From Thermoleophilia bacterium (GTDB taxonomy: Bacteria > Actinomycetota > Thermoleophilia > Gaiellales > Gaiellaceae): 25,651 nt of DNA. Below the pieces are notes generated by a model. The model ran no database searches. It worked only from the letters and a program-made list of their open reading frames with translations, and had not been told where the DNA came from. The stretch covers positions 1 through 25,651 of the forward strand of contig JABFWJ010000209.1 of NCBI GenBank assembly GCA_013362295.1, in the 5' to 3' direction. Every line of letters starts with the position of its first letter. Position 1 is the first letter of the stretch. Positions 7,207 to 15,438 of this stretch are shown here, in pieces. The position numbers and the translations under genes are program-made.

Positions 7207-9078
7207 GTCCAGGACGGACTGTGGGAACGCGACGATCAGGACCTCGCAGGGTGCGCGGCGGAGGACGTAGTCGACGGTCGGCGAGAAGAACCGGGACTGG
7301 CGCCGCCAGCGGGGCGCCGAGCCGAGGACGACGAGGTCGGCGTCGATCTCGAGGGCGCGCTCGCAGATGGCCGCGCCGATCGCCCGCGCGCGGACCGTGG
7401 CGCCCTCGACGGTGACGCCGTGGTCGGCGCCGAGGAGCTTCGCCTCGGCCAGCGCCGCCTCCGCGCGCTCCTCCTCGTCGATCAGCTCGCAATAGAGCTC
7501 CTCCTCGAGGGGCACGCGGATCACGTGCAGCGCCTGGACCTCCGCCCCGTGCTCGCTGGCGAGCTTGATCGCCGTGGCGAGCATCTCCTCCCCGATGATC
7601 CCGAGCTTCATCGGCACCAGGATGCGCTTGAACGTGACGGCGGACGTCACGGGCTGCTCGTCCGGCGCGGTCACCTTCTCCATCAGCCCCTTGCCGCGTG
7701 AGCGCCGCACGGCGACGTACACGACGAGCCCGCACGCAAGCCAGACGGGGCCGGCGTAGCGCGCGGCGGGATGGGTCGCGAGGGCGATCACGAAGATCGC
7801 GAACGTCGCGATCGAGCCGACCACGGCGGGAAGCGGGATGACGGCTCCGCGGATGCGGACGTTGAACGGGGCGCGGTACGGGCGCGCGAGGGCGGGCTCG
7901 TCGATGCGCAGCTTGATCACCGCCAGCTGGGCCGCGGTGAACGCGAGCAGCACCCCGAACGAGAACAACGACGCGAGGAACGCGACGTCGTCGCTCACGA
8001 ACGACGTCCCGATCACGATCCCCGACGAGAGGAGCGCCGCCGCGAAGATCGCCTGCGGCGAGACGTGCGCGCGCCGGCTGAGACGCCCGAAGCTCCTGGG
8101 CAGCTGACCGTGCTCGCCGAGCGAGTAGGCGAGACGCGTGAAGCCGGAGATCGAGGTCGTCACGGCCGCGAGCAGGATCAGGGCGCCCGTGACCCCGACG
8201 TAGAAGCGCAGCGAGTCGCCGACCACTCCCGGCAGCTCGCCCCGCAGCCGGTCCGCCACCCCGAGCAGCGGCGCGCGGATCCACGTCGTGCCGAGCTCGG
8301 TCTTCGGGCCCGGGAAGGCGGAGAACGCGACGACGGCGATCGCGACGTAGATCGTCACGACGGTCGCGATCGCGCCGAAGACCGACCGGGGCAGGTCGAC
8401 GCCCGGCTGCCGCGCCTCCTCGGCGAGATTTGCAACGGTCTCGAGGCCGGTGAACGCGAGCATCGCGAGCGGGAGCGCGAACGCGATCGCGTGCCAGCTC
8501 GGATCCGTGCCCAGCGACGTCCCCTGCGTGAGCGCGTGCGGGGTGACGAGGTACGCGAAGCCGAGCACGACGAGCAGGAGCTGCGTCAGCAGGTCGAGCG
8601 CCGGCACGACGATCCCGACGCCGTAGAGCGAGGGCCGCCGCACTGCCCGGACCAGCGCGACGATCAGGACGACGCAGACGCCGACGACGACGTCCCAGGG
8701 ATTCCGGTCGAGCGCCGGGACCTGTAGCGCACCCGAGAGGTAGTGCGGCAGGAAGAGCGCGGAGAGCGAGATCACGATCAGGTAGTCGAGGAACAGCGCC
8801 CAGCCGGTGAGGAACCCCGCGAGGTCATTCACCGCCCGCCGGACGAAGGTCGCGGCACCGCCCGTCTCGGGCAGGGCAGCAGTGCCTTCGGCATAGGAGA
8901 GCGAGACGACGAGGAAGAGCAGTCCGACGCCGAGGAGCACGAGCGGCGTGAATCCGAGCGCGCGCGCGGCCACGACGCCGAGCGCGAAGTAGATCGACGA
9001 GGCGATCTCGCCGTAGGCGACGGAGTAGAGCGCCCGCGCGTCGAGCTCGCGCTTCAGGCCGGGGAGCTTCCTGGCCAC
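7186..9078 (-). CDS. APC-superfamily permease with C-terminal UspA domain
   Basis: A 630-residue protein. Residues about 20-470 form a 12-helix amino acid-polyamine-organocation permease: the first helix contains GEIASSIYFALGVVA, the unwound-helix glycine region used for substrate binding, and FTGLETVANLAEEARQP is the helix 6-7 signature. Residues about 483-630 are a universal stress protein domain (FKRILVPMKLG, then VLGSAPRWR, SPTVDYVLRRAPCEVLIV). The G-x2-G-x9-G(S/T) ATP motif is incomplete, so nucleotide binding is uncertain. Its GTG start overlaps the TAG of the small membrane protein by one base. The stop codon sits in a 20-bp tandem duplication. It could carry an amino acid; its place in a K+ gene cluster makes a link to osmotic control plausible. 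Confidence 0.85.
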   Translation of the reverse strand: MARKLPGLKRELDARALYSVAYGEIASSIYFALGVVAARALGFTPLVLLGVGLLFLVVSLSYAEGTAALPETGGAATFVRRAVNDLAGFLTGWALFLDYLIVISLSALFLPHYLSGALQVPALDRNPWDVVVGVCVVLIVALVRAVRRPSLYGVGIVVPALDLLTQLLLVVLGFAYLVTPHALTQGTSLGTDPSWHAIAFALPLAMLAFTGLETVANLAEEARQPGVDLPRSVFGAIATVVTIYVAIAVVAFSAFPGPKTELGTTWIRAPLLGVADRLRGELPGVVGDSLRFYVGVTGALILLAAVTTSISGFTRLAYSLGEHGQLPRSFGRLSRRAHVSPQAIFAAALLSSGIVIGTSFVSDDVAFLASLFSFGVLLAFTAAQLAVIKLRIDEPALARPYRAPFNVRIRGAVIPLPAVVGSIATFAIFVIALATHPAARYAGPVWLACGLVVYVAVRRSRGKGLMEKVTAPDEQPVTSAVTFKRILVPMKLGIIGEEMLATAIKLASEHGAEVQALHVIRVPLEEELYCELIDEEERAEAALAEAKLLGADHGVTVEGATVRARAIGAAICERALEIDADLVVLGSAPRWRRQSRFFSPTVDYVLRRAPCEVLIVAFPQSVLDEELAAT

Positions 9079-9245
9079 TAGGCGGCCCGCCTGCGGAGCA
9101 TGAACAGCCGCCCGGCGCCCGCGCCGATGAAGAGCAGGCCGAGGATCACGCCGACCCCGAAGCCGTGCCGGAGCGTCAGCGACAGCATCGCGAGCCCCAT
9201 GACGATCATCACGACCGCGATCACGCGGACGAGCGCCCGGTACAT
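9078..9245 (-). CDS. Small two-helix membrane protein
   Basis: A 55-residue protein with two hydrophobic segments (residues about 5-25, VRVIAVVMIVMGLAMLSLTL, and about 29-49, containing GVGVILGLLFIGAGAGRLFML) and a basic C-terminus (RRRAA), which by the positive-inside rule suggests cytosolic ends. ATG at 9245 lies five bases after the stop of the upstream UspA-fused permease, and its TAG overlaps the GTG of the next permease gene by one base (TAGTG). This tight placement between two paralogous permeases supports a real gene and co-translation. I know no family for it; an accessory subunit of a permease is a guess from position. Confidence 0.72.
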   Translation of the reverse strand: MYRALVRVIAVVMIVMGLAMLSLTLRHGFGVGVILGLLFIGAGAGRLFMLRRRAA

Positions 9246-9250
9246 GGGCA

Positions 9251-11128
9251 CTACGCGGCCTTCCGTCCGGCGGCGACCATCACGCGGCAGGGGGCGTGCT
9301 TCAACACGTACTCCACGGTACTCCCGAAGATGGCCTTGTAGTTTCCGCGGCGCGCGCCGAGGACGACGATCTCCGTACCGCGCCGGTCGGCCTCGTCCAC
9401 GATCGCGTGCCCCGCGTGCCGCGCACGGACGATGCGCTCGACGACGCGCACGCCGTAGGGCTCGGCCACCGCCTGCGCGATGTCGAGCAGGTCGTAGGCG
9501 TCGTCGACCTGCTCGGTGAGGTCGGCGTCGAGCGGCAGCTCGAGCGGGACGACGATCACGCGCAGGAGCACGATCCGCCCCGCCCGCTCCGTCGCGAGCC
9601 GCGCCGCCACCTCCACCGCCTCGCGCGACTCCTCCCCGGCGACGATCGGCACGAGGATCGACCGGTACTCGAGCGCGAGCGCCGGCCCGAGCGGCACGGG
9701 GGCGCGGGTCGTGGACTGCAGGGGCAGCCCCAGCCGGCGCCGGTAGAGCACGTAAAAGACGAGCCCCGCCGCGAGCCAGCCCAGGCCGGCGTAGCGGGTC
9801 GGCGCGTCCTTGAGCACGACGACGATCCACGCGATTCCGGTGCCGATCGCGCCGACGATCGCGAACAGCGGCCAGCTGATCCCGCGGATCGTGACGTTCG
9901 GTCGCGCACGCCATTCGAGCTCCTCCCCGGGCCGGCGGACGCGGAGCGCGGTCACCGCCAGGTGGGCGATCGTGAACGACAGCATCGCGCCGAACGCGTA
10001 CATCCGGCCCAGGAAGTCGACCTGGCCCGAGAGCAGGAACATCGTCGGCCCGATCCCCGCGAACACGACCAGCGCCAGCCACGGCGTCTTCAGCTTCGGG
10101 TGCAGCCGGCGGAACACCGCCGGGAGCTGCCGGTAGCTCGCCATCGAATACGTGATGCGCGACGCGCCGATCACGCCGGCGTTCGTCGCGATGAAGAGGA
10201 TCGTCGCCGCGAGGACGCCGACGTAGATCTTCGCGACCGAGAGCGTCGCCCCGTGGAGCCCGAGGTTCTCGACGAGGCCGAGCACGGGGTCGTTCTTGAA
10301 CCCCAGCGGAGGATCCTGGCCGAGGCGCGTCACGTACTGTCCGCTCTCCCGCAGGACCGGCATTGCGGAGAGCGCGATCCACGGCAGCGTGAAGTAGATC
10401 GCGAAGACGGCGATCGCGACCCAGGAGATCGCGCGCGGGATCGAGCGCACGGGATCCCTTGCCTCCTCGGCGAGGTTCGACACGGTCTCGATGCCCGTGT
10501 AGGCGATCATCGCCACCGGGATCGCGAGCAGGAACGCGCTCCACGTCGGCGCGACGCCCCAGTGCACGTTGCTCCACAGGACGTGCGGGTGGAAGATCAG
10601 GAAGAAGCCGAGTGCCACGAGCACCAGCTGCGTCGCAAAGTCGATCACCGCGAGCGCGATGTTCAGCCGCGCGGCCTCCTGGATGCCGACGACGTTGAGC
10701 CCGACGAGCAGCCACGTGAAGGCGATCCCGACGACGATGTCCCACGGGTTCGTCCGCAGCGGCTCCCAGAAGATCGAGAGGTAGTGCGGCACGAAGATCA
10801 CCGAGATCGCGACGGTGATCACGTAGTTGAGCATCTGGGCCCACGCCGCGCCGAAGGAGACGAGCTCGTTGAACGCGTGCCGCGCGAAGCTCGCCGACCC
10901 GCCGGCCTCCGGATAGCGGACGGTGCCCTCGGCGTACGTCGCCGCGGTGGCCGCGAAGATCAGGCCGCTGATGATGAAGACGATCGGGGTGAGGCCGAGC
11001 GCGATCCCGGCCGTGAGCCCGAGCGCGTAGTAGATCGACGATCCGACGTTGCCGTAGGCGGTGGCGAAGAGGGCGGGCGCGCCGAGCACACGCTCGAGGG
11101 CTTGGCTCTGACGCCGGCGCCGGGGCAC
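9251..11128 (-). CDS. APC-superfamily permease with C-terminal UspA domain (paralogue)
   Basis: A 625-residue paralogue of the permease two genes downstream. Residues about 20-460 are a 12-helix APC permease (GNVGSSIYYALGLTAG in helix 1, PEAGGSASFARHAFNEL, and YTGIETVSNLAEEARDP after helix 6). Residues about 487-625 are a UspA domain with a more complete nucleotide motif than its paralogue (VLGARRGNYKAIFGSTVEYV, then KHAPCRVMVAAG). GTG at 11128 is taken as start; a TTG or GTG a little downstream cannot be excluded. The 39-base gap before it contains a 32-nt palindrome, so this gene may start a separate transcription unit or lie behind an attenuator. Substrate is unknown: amino acid and K+ are both possible, with osmotic or stress regulation through the Usp domain. 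Confidence 0.85.
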   Translation of the reverse strand: MPRRRRQSQALERVLGAPALFATAYGNVGSSIYYALGLTAGIALGLTPIVFIISGLIFAATAATYAEGTVRYPEAGGSASFARHAFNELVSFGAAWAQMLNYVITVAISVIFVPHYLSIFWEPLRTNPWDIVVGIAFTWLLVGLNVVGIQEAARLNIALAVIDFATQLVLVALGFFLIFHPHVLWSNVHWGVAPTWSAFLLAIPVAMIAYTGIETVSNLAEEARDPVRSIPRAISWVAIAVFAIYFTLPWIALSAMPVLRESGQYVTRLGQDPPLGFKNDPVLGLVENLGLHGATLSVAKIYVGVLAATILFIATNAGVIGASRITYSMASYRQLPAVFRRLHPKLKTPWLALVVFAGIGPTMFLLSGQVDFLGRMYAFGAMLSFTIAHLAVTALRVRRPGEELEWRARPNVTIRGISWPLFAIVGAIGTGIAWIVVVLKDAPTRYAGLGWLAAGLVFYVLYRRRLGLPLQSTTRAPVPLGPALALEYRSILVPIVAGEESREAVEVAARLATERAGRIVLLRVIVVPLELPLDADLTEQVDDAYDLLDIAQAVAEPYGVRVVERIVRARHAGHAIVDEADRRGTEIVVLGARRGNYKAIFGSTVEYVLKHAPCRVMVAAGRKAA

Positions 11129-11138
11129 CGGGGGACTC

Positions 11139-11170
11139 TAGAGCGTCGACCCCCCGGGGTCGCCGCTCTA
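11139..11170 (-). terminator. 32-nt near-perfect palindrome, likely hairpin terminator or attenuator
   Basis: TAGAGCG-t-CGACCCC, a CC centre, then GGGGTCG-c-CGCTCTA forms two 15-base arms with a single mismatch. It includes the stop codon of the KimA-domain paralogue at 11168-11170 and fills most of the gap to the next permease gene. No T run follows on the minus strand, as is common for actinobacterial hairpin terminators. Confidence 0.6.
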
Positions 11171-11956
11171 CTCCCGGGTGGGGACGCTGCTCAGGATGAC
11201 GTGGGGCTCGAAGAGCAGGCAGCGCTTGATCGCGATCGCCCGCGGGCCGCGCAGGCGACGGAGGCCGGTGTCGATCCGTTCCGGCAGGACGACGTTGACG
11301 GCCGTCGCCGGATCGGCGGTGAGCTTCCTGACCTCGGTGAGGATCGCGTCCCCGAGGCGACCCGGGAGCGGCGCGTCGTCCACCGGGATCCCGAGCTCGG
11401 CCTCGTCCCAGTCGCGCTCGCCGAAGTGCAGGCCGCGCAGCTCGTCGACGCCGGCGAGGCCCTGTGCGTACTCGACCGCGCGCCGCGTGCGCGCGTCCGG
11501 CTCGCCCGCGAGGACGCGCACGATCAGGCGGTCGGGCACCCGGCCCTCGGGCCGGCGCTCGGACGTGACCGCGGGAACGTCGGCGACGACGGCGCCGGGC
11601 TCGGTGAGCAGCCGGAGCTTGAGGCGGAACTGCGCGCGCTGGGCGGCCGCGAGCAGTGAGCGCTTCCGGTACTGCTCGGGCACGACCACCGTCACGACCA
11701 CGTCGTCGCGGCCGCCGCGCAGCCGGGCGACCTCGCCCAAGACGACCTCGGTCGGGTCGCTTCCGACGGGCTTCACGTCGAGGCGCGGTTCGCCGCCCGT
11801 GAAGTCGAACCAGCGGGCGCGGATGCCGGTGTCGGTGGTCTTCCCCGGGACGTGAACCGCGGCGAACGTGCCGCCGGCGGTCCTGCGCGCGTACCAGACC
11901 GCACCCTCCGCCGCGACGTCGAGCGCGTCCGCGTAGACGAGCACGCGGTTCTCCAC
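11168..11956 (-). CDS. Free-standing paralogue of the KimA C-terminal cytosolic domain
   Basis: A 262-residue soluble protein with no membrane segment. It aligns along its whole length with residues about 490-761 of the adjacent KimA-type transporter. Shared landmarks in order are (L/V)xVDxxDVAxEGAxWYAR, a VVVPEQ(Y/F)(R/K)(R/K)(R/Q)SLL stretch, FRLKLRLLxEPGxVVxDVPAVT, LTADxxTxVNxVxPE, and a C-terminal KRxLLFExHVILSSVP. The fold of this region is Usp-like in KimA proteins. GTG at 11956 begins exactly at the domain boundary, 15 bases after the stop of kimA, so it is likely co-transcribed. It may form mixed oligomers with the transporter or compete for a regulatory ligand. A frameshift-split gene is unlikely, because kimA already carries its own complete domain. 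Function is inference; homology is clear. Confidence 0.82.
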   Translation of the reverse strand: MENRVLVYADALDVAAEGAVWYARRTAGGTFAAVHVPGKTTDTGIRARWFDFTGGEPRLDVKPVGSDPTEVVLGEVARLRGGRDDVVVTVVVPEQYRKRSLLAAAQRAQFRLKLRLLTEPGAVVADVPAVTSERRPEGRVPDRLIVRVLAGEPDARTRRAVEYAQGLAGVDELRGLHFGERDWDEAELGIPVDDAPLPGRLGDAILTEVRKLTADPATAVNVVLPERIDTGLRRLRGPRAIAIKRCLLFEPHVILSSVPTRE

Positions 11957-11971
11957 CGCTGAACTCTAGCG

Positions 11972-14257
11972 CTACCTGAACAGCTGATACGGCACGCTCG
12001 AGAGGATCACGTGGCGCTCGAAGAGCAGCAGCCGCTTGATGTAGAGGGCCCGCTGGTTGTGCAGCAGCCGCGCCCACCCGCGCACGACGATCTCCGGCAT
12101 GACGATGTTGACGACGGTCTCGCCGTCGGCGGTCAGCTCGCGGATGTAGCTCAGCAACGGCGTGCCGATGTCCCGGTACGGCGCCGAGCTGAGGTCGAGC
12201 GGCATCATCACTCCGGCCCGGCGATACGCACCCAGGAACCGCTTCGAGTCGTCGTCGTCGAGCGCGAAGGAGACCGCCCGCGTGTCCTCGACCCCGAGCG
12301 ACTCCGCGTAGTTGAGCGCCCGGAGCGACCCCGCGTGCACGTCTGAGAGCAGCACGCGGACCGCCAGCCGCTCGGGCACATGCCCCTCGGGGCCGCGGTG
12401 CGGGGTGACGGCCGGGACGTCCGTGACGACGACGCCGGGCTCGGAGAGCAGGCGGAGCTTCAGCCGGAATGACGCCCGCCCGGCGGCCGAGAGCAGCGAC
12501 TGCCGCTTGAACTGCTCCGGAACGACGACGGTGACGAAGTCGCACTCCCCGCGCGGCAGCGCCCAGACCTCCTCGAGCACCGCGTGCCTGCGTCCCTCGT
12601 CGCACGGCAGCACCTCGAGCCGCGGCTCCGACTGGGCGAAGTCCCACCAGCGGGGCCGGATCCCGGGATCGGTGTGCCGACCCGGCAGGAGGAGCGCCCG
12701 CAACCCGCCCTGGTGAATCTTCCTCGCGTACCAGAGCGCACCCTCGGTGGCGACGTCGATCGAGTCGACGCAGAGCAGGACCTCGTTCGTGGGCTCCCGG
12801 GCCGCGCGCACCGCGCCGATGCCGGCGATCAGGCGGCGGGAGAACCGGCGGTAGTGGCGGTTGACGCCGAGGCAGCCGAGCACGATCAGCGGGATCGCGA
12901 CGGTCACGAGCCACGCGCCTTCGGCGAATTTCGTCCAGATGACGATCGCCGTGACGAGGCCGGTCGCGGACGCGCCGACGGCGTTGATCGCAAGGCGGTG
13001 GCGCCAGCCGGGGTCGCGGCCGCGCCACCAGTATCGGACCATTCCGGCCTGCGAGATCGTGAACGCGGTGAACACGCCGATCACATAGAGGTGGATGAGC
13101 GAGTCGACGCTCGCGTCATAGATCCAGAGCAGTGCACAGGCGATTCCGGTCAGGACGAGGATCCCGTTCGAGAAGACGAGGCGGTCGCCGAGGTTCGTGA
13201 ACTGGCGGGCGAAGAAGCGGTCGCGCGCCAGGAGCGCCGCCAGCCGCGGGAAGCCCTGGTACGACGTGTTCGCCGCGAGCACGAGCACGGCCAGCGTCAG
13301 GACCTGGACGATCCAGTACATGAACCCGAGCGCCGACGAGGAAGGGAAGGTCGCGCGGGCTATCTCGGAGAGCACCGACGGCGTGCCGGTGGCGGTGGGC
13401 CGCGCGTGCATGTGCACGGCGAGCCACGAGACGCCGACGAACATCGTGATCGCGCTCGCGCCGAGGATCCCGAGCGTCGCGGCCGCGTTGCGGCCGTGCG
13501 GCCGCCGGAACGCGTTGACGCCGTTCGCGATCGCCTCGACGCCGGTGAGGGCCGTCGAGCCCGACGCGAACGCCCGCAGCACGACGAACGTCGTCACGGT
13601 CCCGACACCGGAGGCGAGCGGATGCGGCACCACGGCCTGCGGACAGCCCCCGGTTGCACACCGGGCCAGGCCGGTGCCGATCAGCGCGAAGATCGAGGCG
13701 ACGAACGCGTACGTCGGGAGCGCGAACAGGACGCCCGCCTCCTTGACGCCACGGAGGTTGGCGAGCGCGATCAGGACCACGCAGGCGAGCGACAGCGTCA
13801 GCTCGTGGCCGCGCAGCGCGGTCACCGCCGAGGTCAGCGCGAGCACGCCGGCGGCCACCGACACGGCGACGGTGAGCACGTAGTCGGTGAGCAGCGCGGC
13901 CGCCGCGATGAGGCTGGGCGTCTTGCCGAGGTTCTCCTTCGCGACGACGTACGCGCCGCCTGAGCTTTCGTACACACGGACGGTCTGCCGGTACGAGAGC
14001 ACGACGATCGCGAGCAGGGCGGCGATCCCGAGCGAGATCGGGAAGACGAAGTGCGCCGCGGCGGCCGAGGCGGCGACGAGCACGACGAGCGCCGCCTCGG
14101 TCGCGTACGCGACCGAGGAGAGCGGGTCCGACGCGAAGATGGGGAGCGCGAGCCACTTCGGAAGCAGCGTCTCGTCGAGCTCGCCGGAGGCCATCGGCCG
14201 TCCGACGACGACGCGCTTCAGTCGTGCGCTGCGCGGCTCGTCAGCGAGCTGCGCCAT
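11972..14257 (-). CDS. kimA: KimA-type (KUP family) H+/K+ symporter
   Basis: A 761-residue transporter. Residues about 35-470 contain 12 membrane helices; residues about 490-761 are the cytosolic Usp-like domain. Residues recalled as the K+ site of B. subtilis KimA are present with identical spacing: Asp44 and Tyr51 (ASDPLSSVAYATE), Asp125, Tyr126, Thr129 and Ser133 (LLTDYVLTVAVS), and Thr238 and Glu241 (LTGVEAI). KimA imports K+ with protons under low K+ and is inhibited by c-di-AMP in Firmicutes. I use ATG at 14257, which overlaps the upstream gene by 17 bases; a TTG at 14278 is less likely, and no strong ribosome site marks either. The two RCK genes downstream recall the M. tuberculosis Rv2690c-ceoB-ceoC arrangement. 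An older annotation would be 'amino acid permease'. Confidence 0.85.
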   Translation of the reverse strand: MAQLADEPRSARLKRVVVGRPMASGELDETLLPKWLALPIFASDPLSSVAYATEAALVVLVAASAAAAHFVFPISLGIAALLAIVVLSYRQTVRVYESSGGAYVVAKENLGKTPSLIAAAALLTDYVLTVAVSVAAGVLALTSAVTALRGHELTLSLACVVLIALANLRGVKEAGVLFALPTYAFVASIFALIGTGLARCATGGCPQAVVPHPLASGVGTVTTFVVLRAFASGSTALTGVEAIANGVNAFRRPHGRNAAATLGILGASAITMFVGVSWLAVHMHARPTATGTPSVLSEIARATFPSSSALGFMYWIVQVLTLAVLVLAANTSYQGFPRLAALLARDRFFARQFTNLGDRLVFSNGILVLTGIACALLWIYDASVDSLIHLYVIGVFTAFTISQAGMVRYWWRGRDPGWRHRLAINAVGASATGLVTAIVIWTKFAEGAWLVTVAIPLIVLGCLGVNRHYRRFSRRLIAGIGAVRAAREPTNEVLLCVDSIDVATEGALWYARKIHQGGLRALLLPGRHTDPGIRPRWWDFAQSEPRLEVLPCDEGRRHAVLEEVWALPRGECDFVTVVVPEQFKRQSLLSAAGRASFRLKLRLLSEPGVVVTDVPAVTPHRGPEGHVPERLAVRVLLSDVHAGSLRALNYAESLGVEDTRAVSFALDDDDSKRFLGAYRRAGVMMPLDLSSAPYRDIGTPLLSYIRELTADGETVVNIVMPEIVVRGWARLLHNQRALYIKRLLLFERHVILSSVPYQLFR

Positions 14258-14693
14258 CGTTCCCGTCGAGGGCGGCAAGGGCGTCCTCGACCTCTGCGCG
14301 CAGACGGTTCGGCGAGCCCTGACCGTACAGCGGGCCCGAGCCGTCGACGAGGAGGCGCTCGACGAGCAGCACGCCGCGGGGCGTCACCGGGTGCGACGTG
14401 TCGCAGAGCCGCGCGGCCAGCTGGAGCAGCTCGGCGCGGACGCCGCGAACGGCGCCGCGGTCGAGCGGTGACGCGCTCGGCATCAGCCGCGCGTCCGCCG
14501 CGTGGACGACGTCCGTCAGCGAGATCCCCAGCTCGAGGCGGTTGTCCTCGGCGACGAGCTCGTCGGTTCGCCACGCGAGGCGCGGTGATGGGAGCCGCGA
14601 GGTCAGCAGCTCCGCGTCGGCCCGTCGACGCGCATCGCGCAGCGCACGCCGGGCCTCCCAGCCGCGGATCGGGGCAAGGAGCTTGAGTGCCAC
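14241..14693 (-). CDS. Hypothetical protein, first gene of the K+ cluster
   Basis: A 150-residue soluble protein, rich in Ala, Arg and Leu. It has no signal peptide or membrane helix and no motif I recognise. Residues about 40-110 look like a helical, ordered segment (RTDELVAEDNRLELGISLTD, then RGVRAELLQLAARLCD). GTG at 14693 is the start. Its stop lies inside the start region of kimA (17-base overlap with the ATG at 14257), so the two are probably translationally coupled. The 67 bases upstream contain a direct repeat and an inverted repeat that may control this operon. Confidence 0.65.
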   Translation of the reverse strand: MALKLLAPIRGWEARRALRDARRRADAELLTSRLPSPRLAWRTDELVAEDNRLELGISLTDVVHAADARLMPSASPLDRGAVRGVRAELLQLAARLCDTSHPVTPRGVLLVERLLVDGSGPLYGQGSPNRLRAEVEDALAALDGNDGAAR

Positions 14694-14715
14694 GGATCCA
14701 CGGTAGGACCGGCTG

Positions 14716-14733
14716 CCTCAGCGCCGCCTGAGG
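14716..14733. repeat. 6-bp inverted repeat upstream of the K+ operon
   Basis: CCTCAG, six bases, then CTGAGG. It lies in the 67-base gap between the response regulator stop and the first gene of the kimA operon. It could be a small hairpin ending the regulator transcript or a dyad operator; a chance match is also possible at this size. Confidence 0.35.
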
Positions 14734-14747
14734 ATCGCGACGCAGCG

Positions 14748-14765
14748 TCTCAAGGTTCTCTCAAG
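14748..14765 (-). promoter_or_regulatory. 7-4-7 direct repeat, candidate OmpR/PhoB-type operator
   Basis: On the minus strand CTTGAGA occurs twice with four bases between (11-bp period: plus-strand copies TCTCAAG at 14748-14754 and 14759-14765). Direct repeats of this geometry are the usual target of OmpR/PhoB-class regulators such as KdpE. The site overlaps the stop of the KdpE-like gene and lies about 55 bases before the kimA operon. Confidence 0.45.
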
Positions 14766-15438
14766 AGCCGACGAGCCGGTAGCCGGCGCCCGGCTCCGTG
14801 AGCAGGTAGCGCGGCCGCGACGGATCGGGCTCGAGCTTACGGCGCAGCTGCGACACGTAGACGTGCAGGTAGTTCGATTCCGCACCGTAGGCCGGGCCCC
14901 AGACCTCGCGCAGGATCGCCTTGTGGGTGAGCAGCTTCCCCGCGTTGATCACAAGCAGCCGCAGGATGCGGTACTCGTACGGCGTGAGGTGCACGCGCGC
15001 GCCGTCCACCGTCACGGACTGCTTGTCGAGGTCGATCCGAACCGGGCCGACCTCGACCACGGGCTCGCCTGTCGGGCCGGCGCGACGGAGCGCGGCGCGG
15101 AGGCGGGCGAGCAGCTCGCCGATCGCGAACGGCTTCGTCACGTAGTCGTCCGCGCCGGCGTCGAGAGCGGCGATCTTCTCCGGTTCGTCGCCGAGCGCCG
15201 AGACGACGACGATCGGCGCCTCGCTCCACGTGCGCAGCTCGCGGCAGATCTCCGTTCCGGTCCCGTCCGGCAGGAGCAGGTCGAGCACGACGGCGTCAGG
15301 CGGCCGCAGGCCCGCTGCGCTGAGCGCCTCGGCCGCCGTCGTCGCGGTCTCGACGTCGTAGCCGGCGCCGCGCAGGTTGGTCGCGAGCGCGCGCAGGAAC
15401 TGCGGTTCGTCGTCGACCACGAGGATCCGCGCGCTCAT
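14761..15438 (-). CDS. KdpE-like OmpR/PhoB-family response regulator
   Basis: A 225-residue two-component response regulator. The receiver domain (residues 3-115) has the acidic pair at 10-11 (VVDDE), the phospho-acceptor Asp53 (VLDLLLPDGTG), the Ser/Thr switch position in VVVSA, and Lys102 in YVTKPF. Residues about 128-225 are a winged-helix DNA-binding domain (LTPYEYRILRLLVINAGKLL, REVWGPAYGAESNYLHVYV, GAGYRLVG), which matches KdpE closely. It should bind tandem direct repeats as a dimer. ATG at 15438 overlaps the kinase stop by four bases, so kinase and regulator are co-translated. No kdpFABC genes follow; instead the kimA cluster does, making it a plausible target. Confidence 0.9.
   Translation of the reverse strand: MSARILVVDDEPQFLRALATNLRGAGYDVETATTAAEALSAAGLRPPDAVVLDLLLPDGTGTEICRELRTWSEAPIVVVSALGDEPEKIAALDAGADDYVTKPFAIGELLARLRAALRRAGPTGEPVVEVGPVRIDLDKQSVTVDGARVHLTPYEYRILRLLVINAGKLLTHKAILREVWGPAYGAESNYLHVYVSQLRRKLEPDPSRPRYLLTEPGAGYRLVGS

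Noticed and set aside
9296..11659. A 787-codon open frame on the plus strand, and similar long antisense frames (17477-18769, 18983-21619, 24106-25647).
   Set aside because: They lie antisense to clear permease, pyrophosphatase, ligase, glycosyltransferase or protease genes, consist of Arg/Asp/His/Glu-rich sequence with no domain, and are expected from ~70% GC.
9078..13028. A 1316-codon minus-strand frame that ends in the small membrane protein.
   Set aside because: Only the last 55 codons look like protein; the rest is a shifted reading of the KimA, free-domain and permease genes.
11168..14257. The free KimA domain as a product of a frameshift or split kimA.
   Set aside because: kimA already contains a full copy of this domain ending in HVILSSVPYQLFR, so the second copy is a paralogue.
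14258..14278. Extension of kimA to a TTG at 14278.
   Set aside because: It adds seven residues with no support, has no ribosome site, and an ATG is available at 14257.
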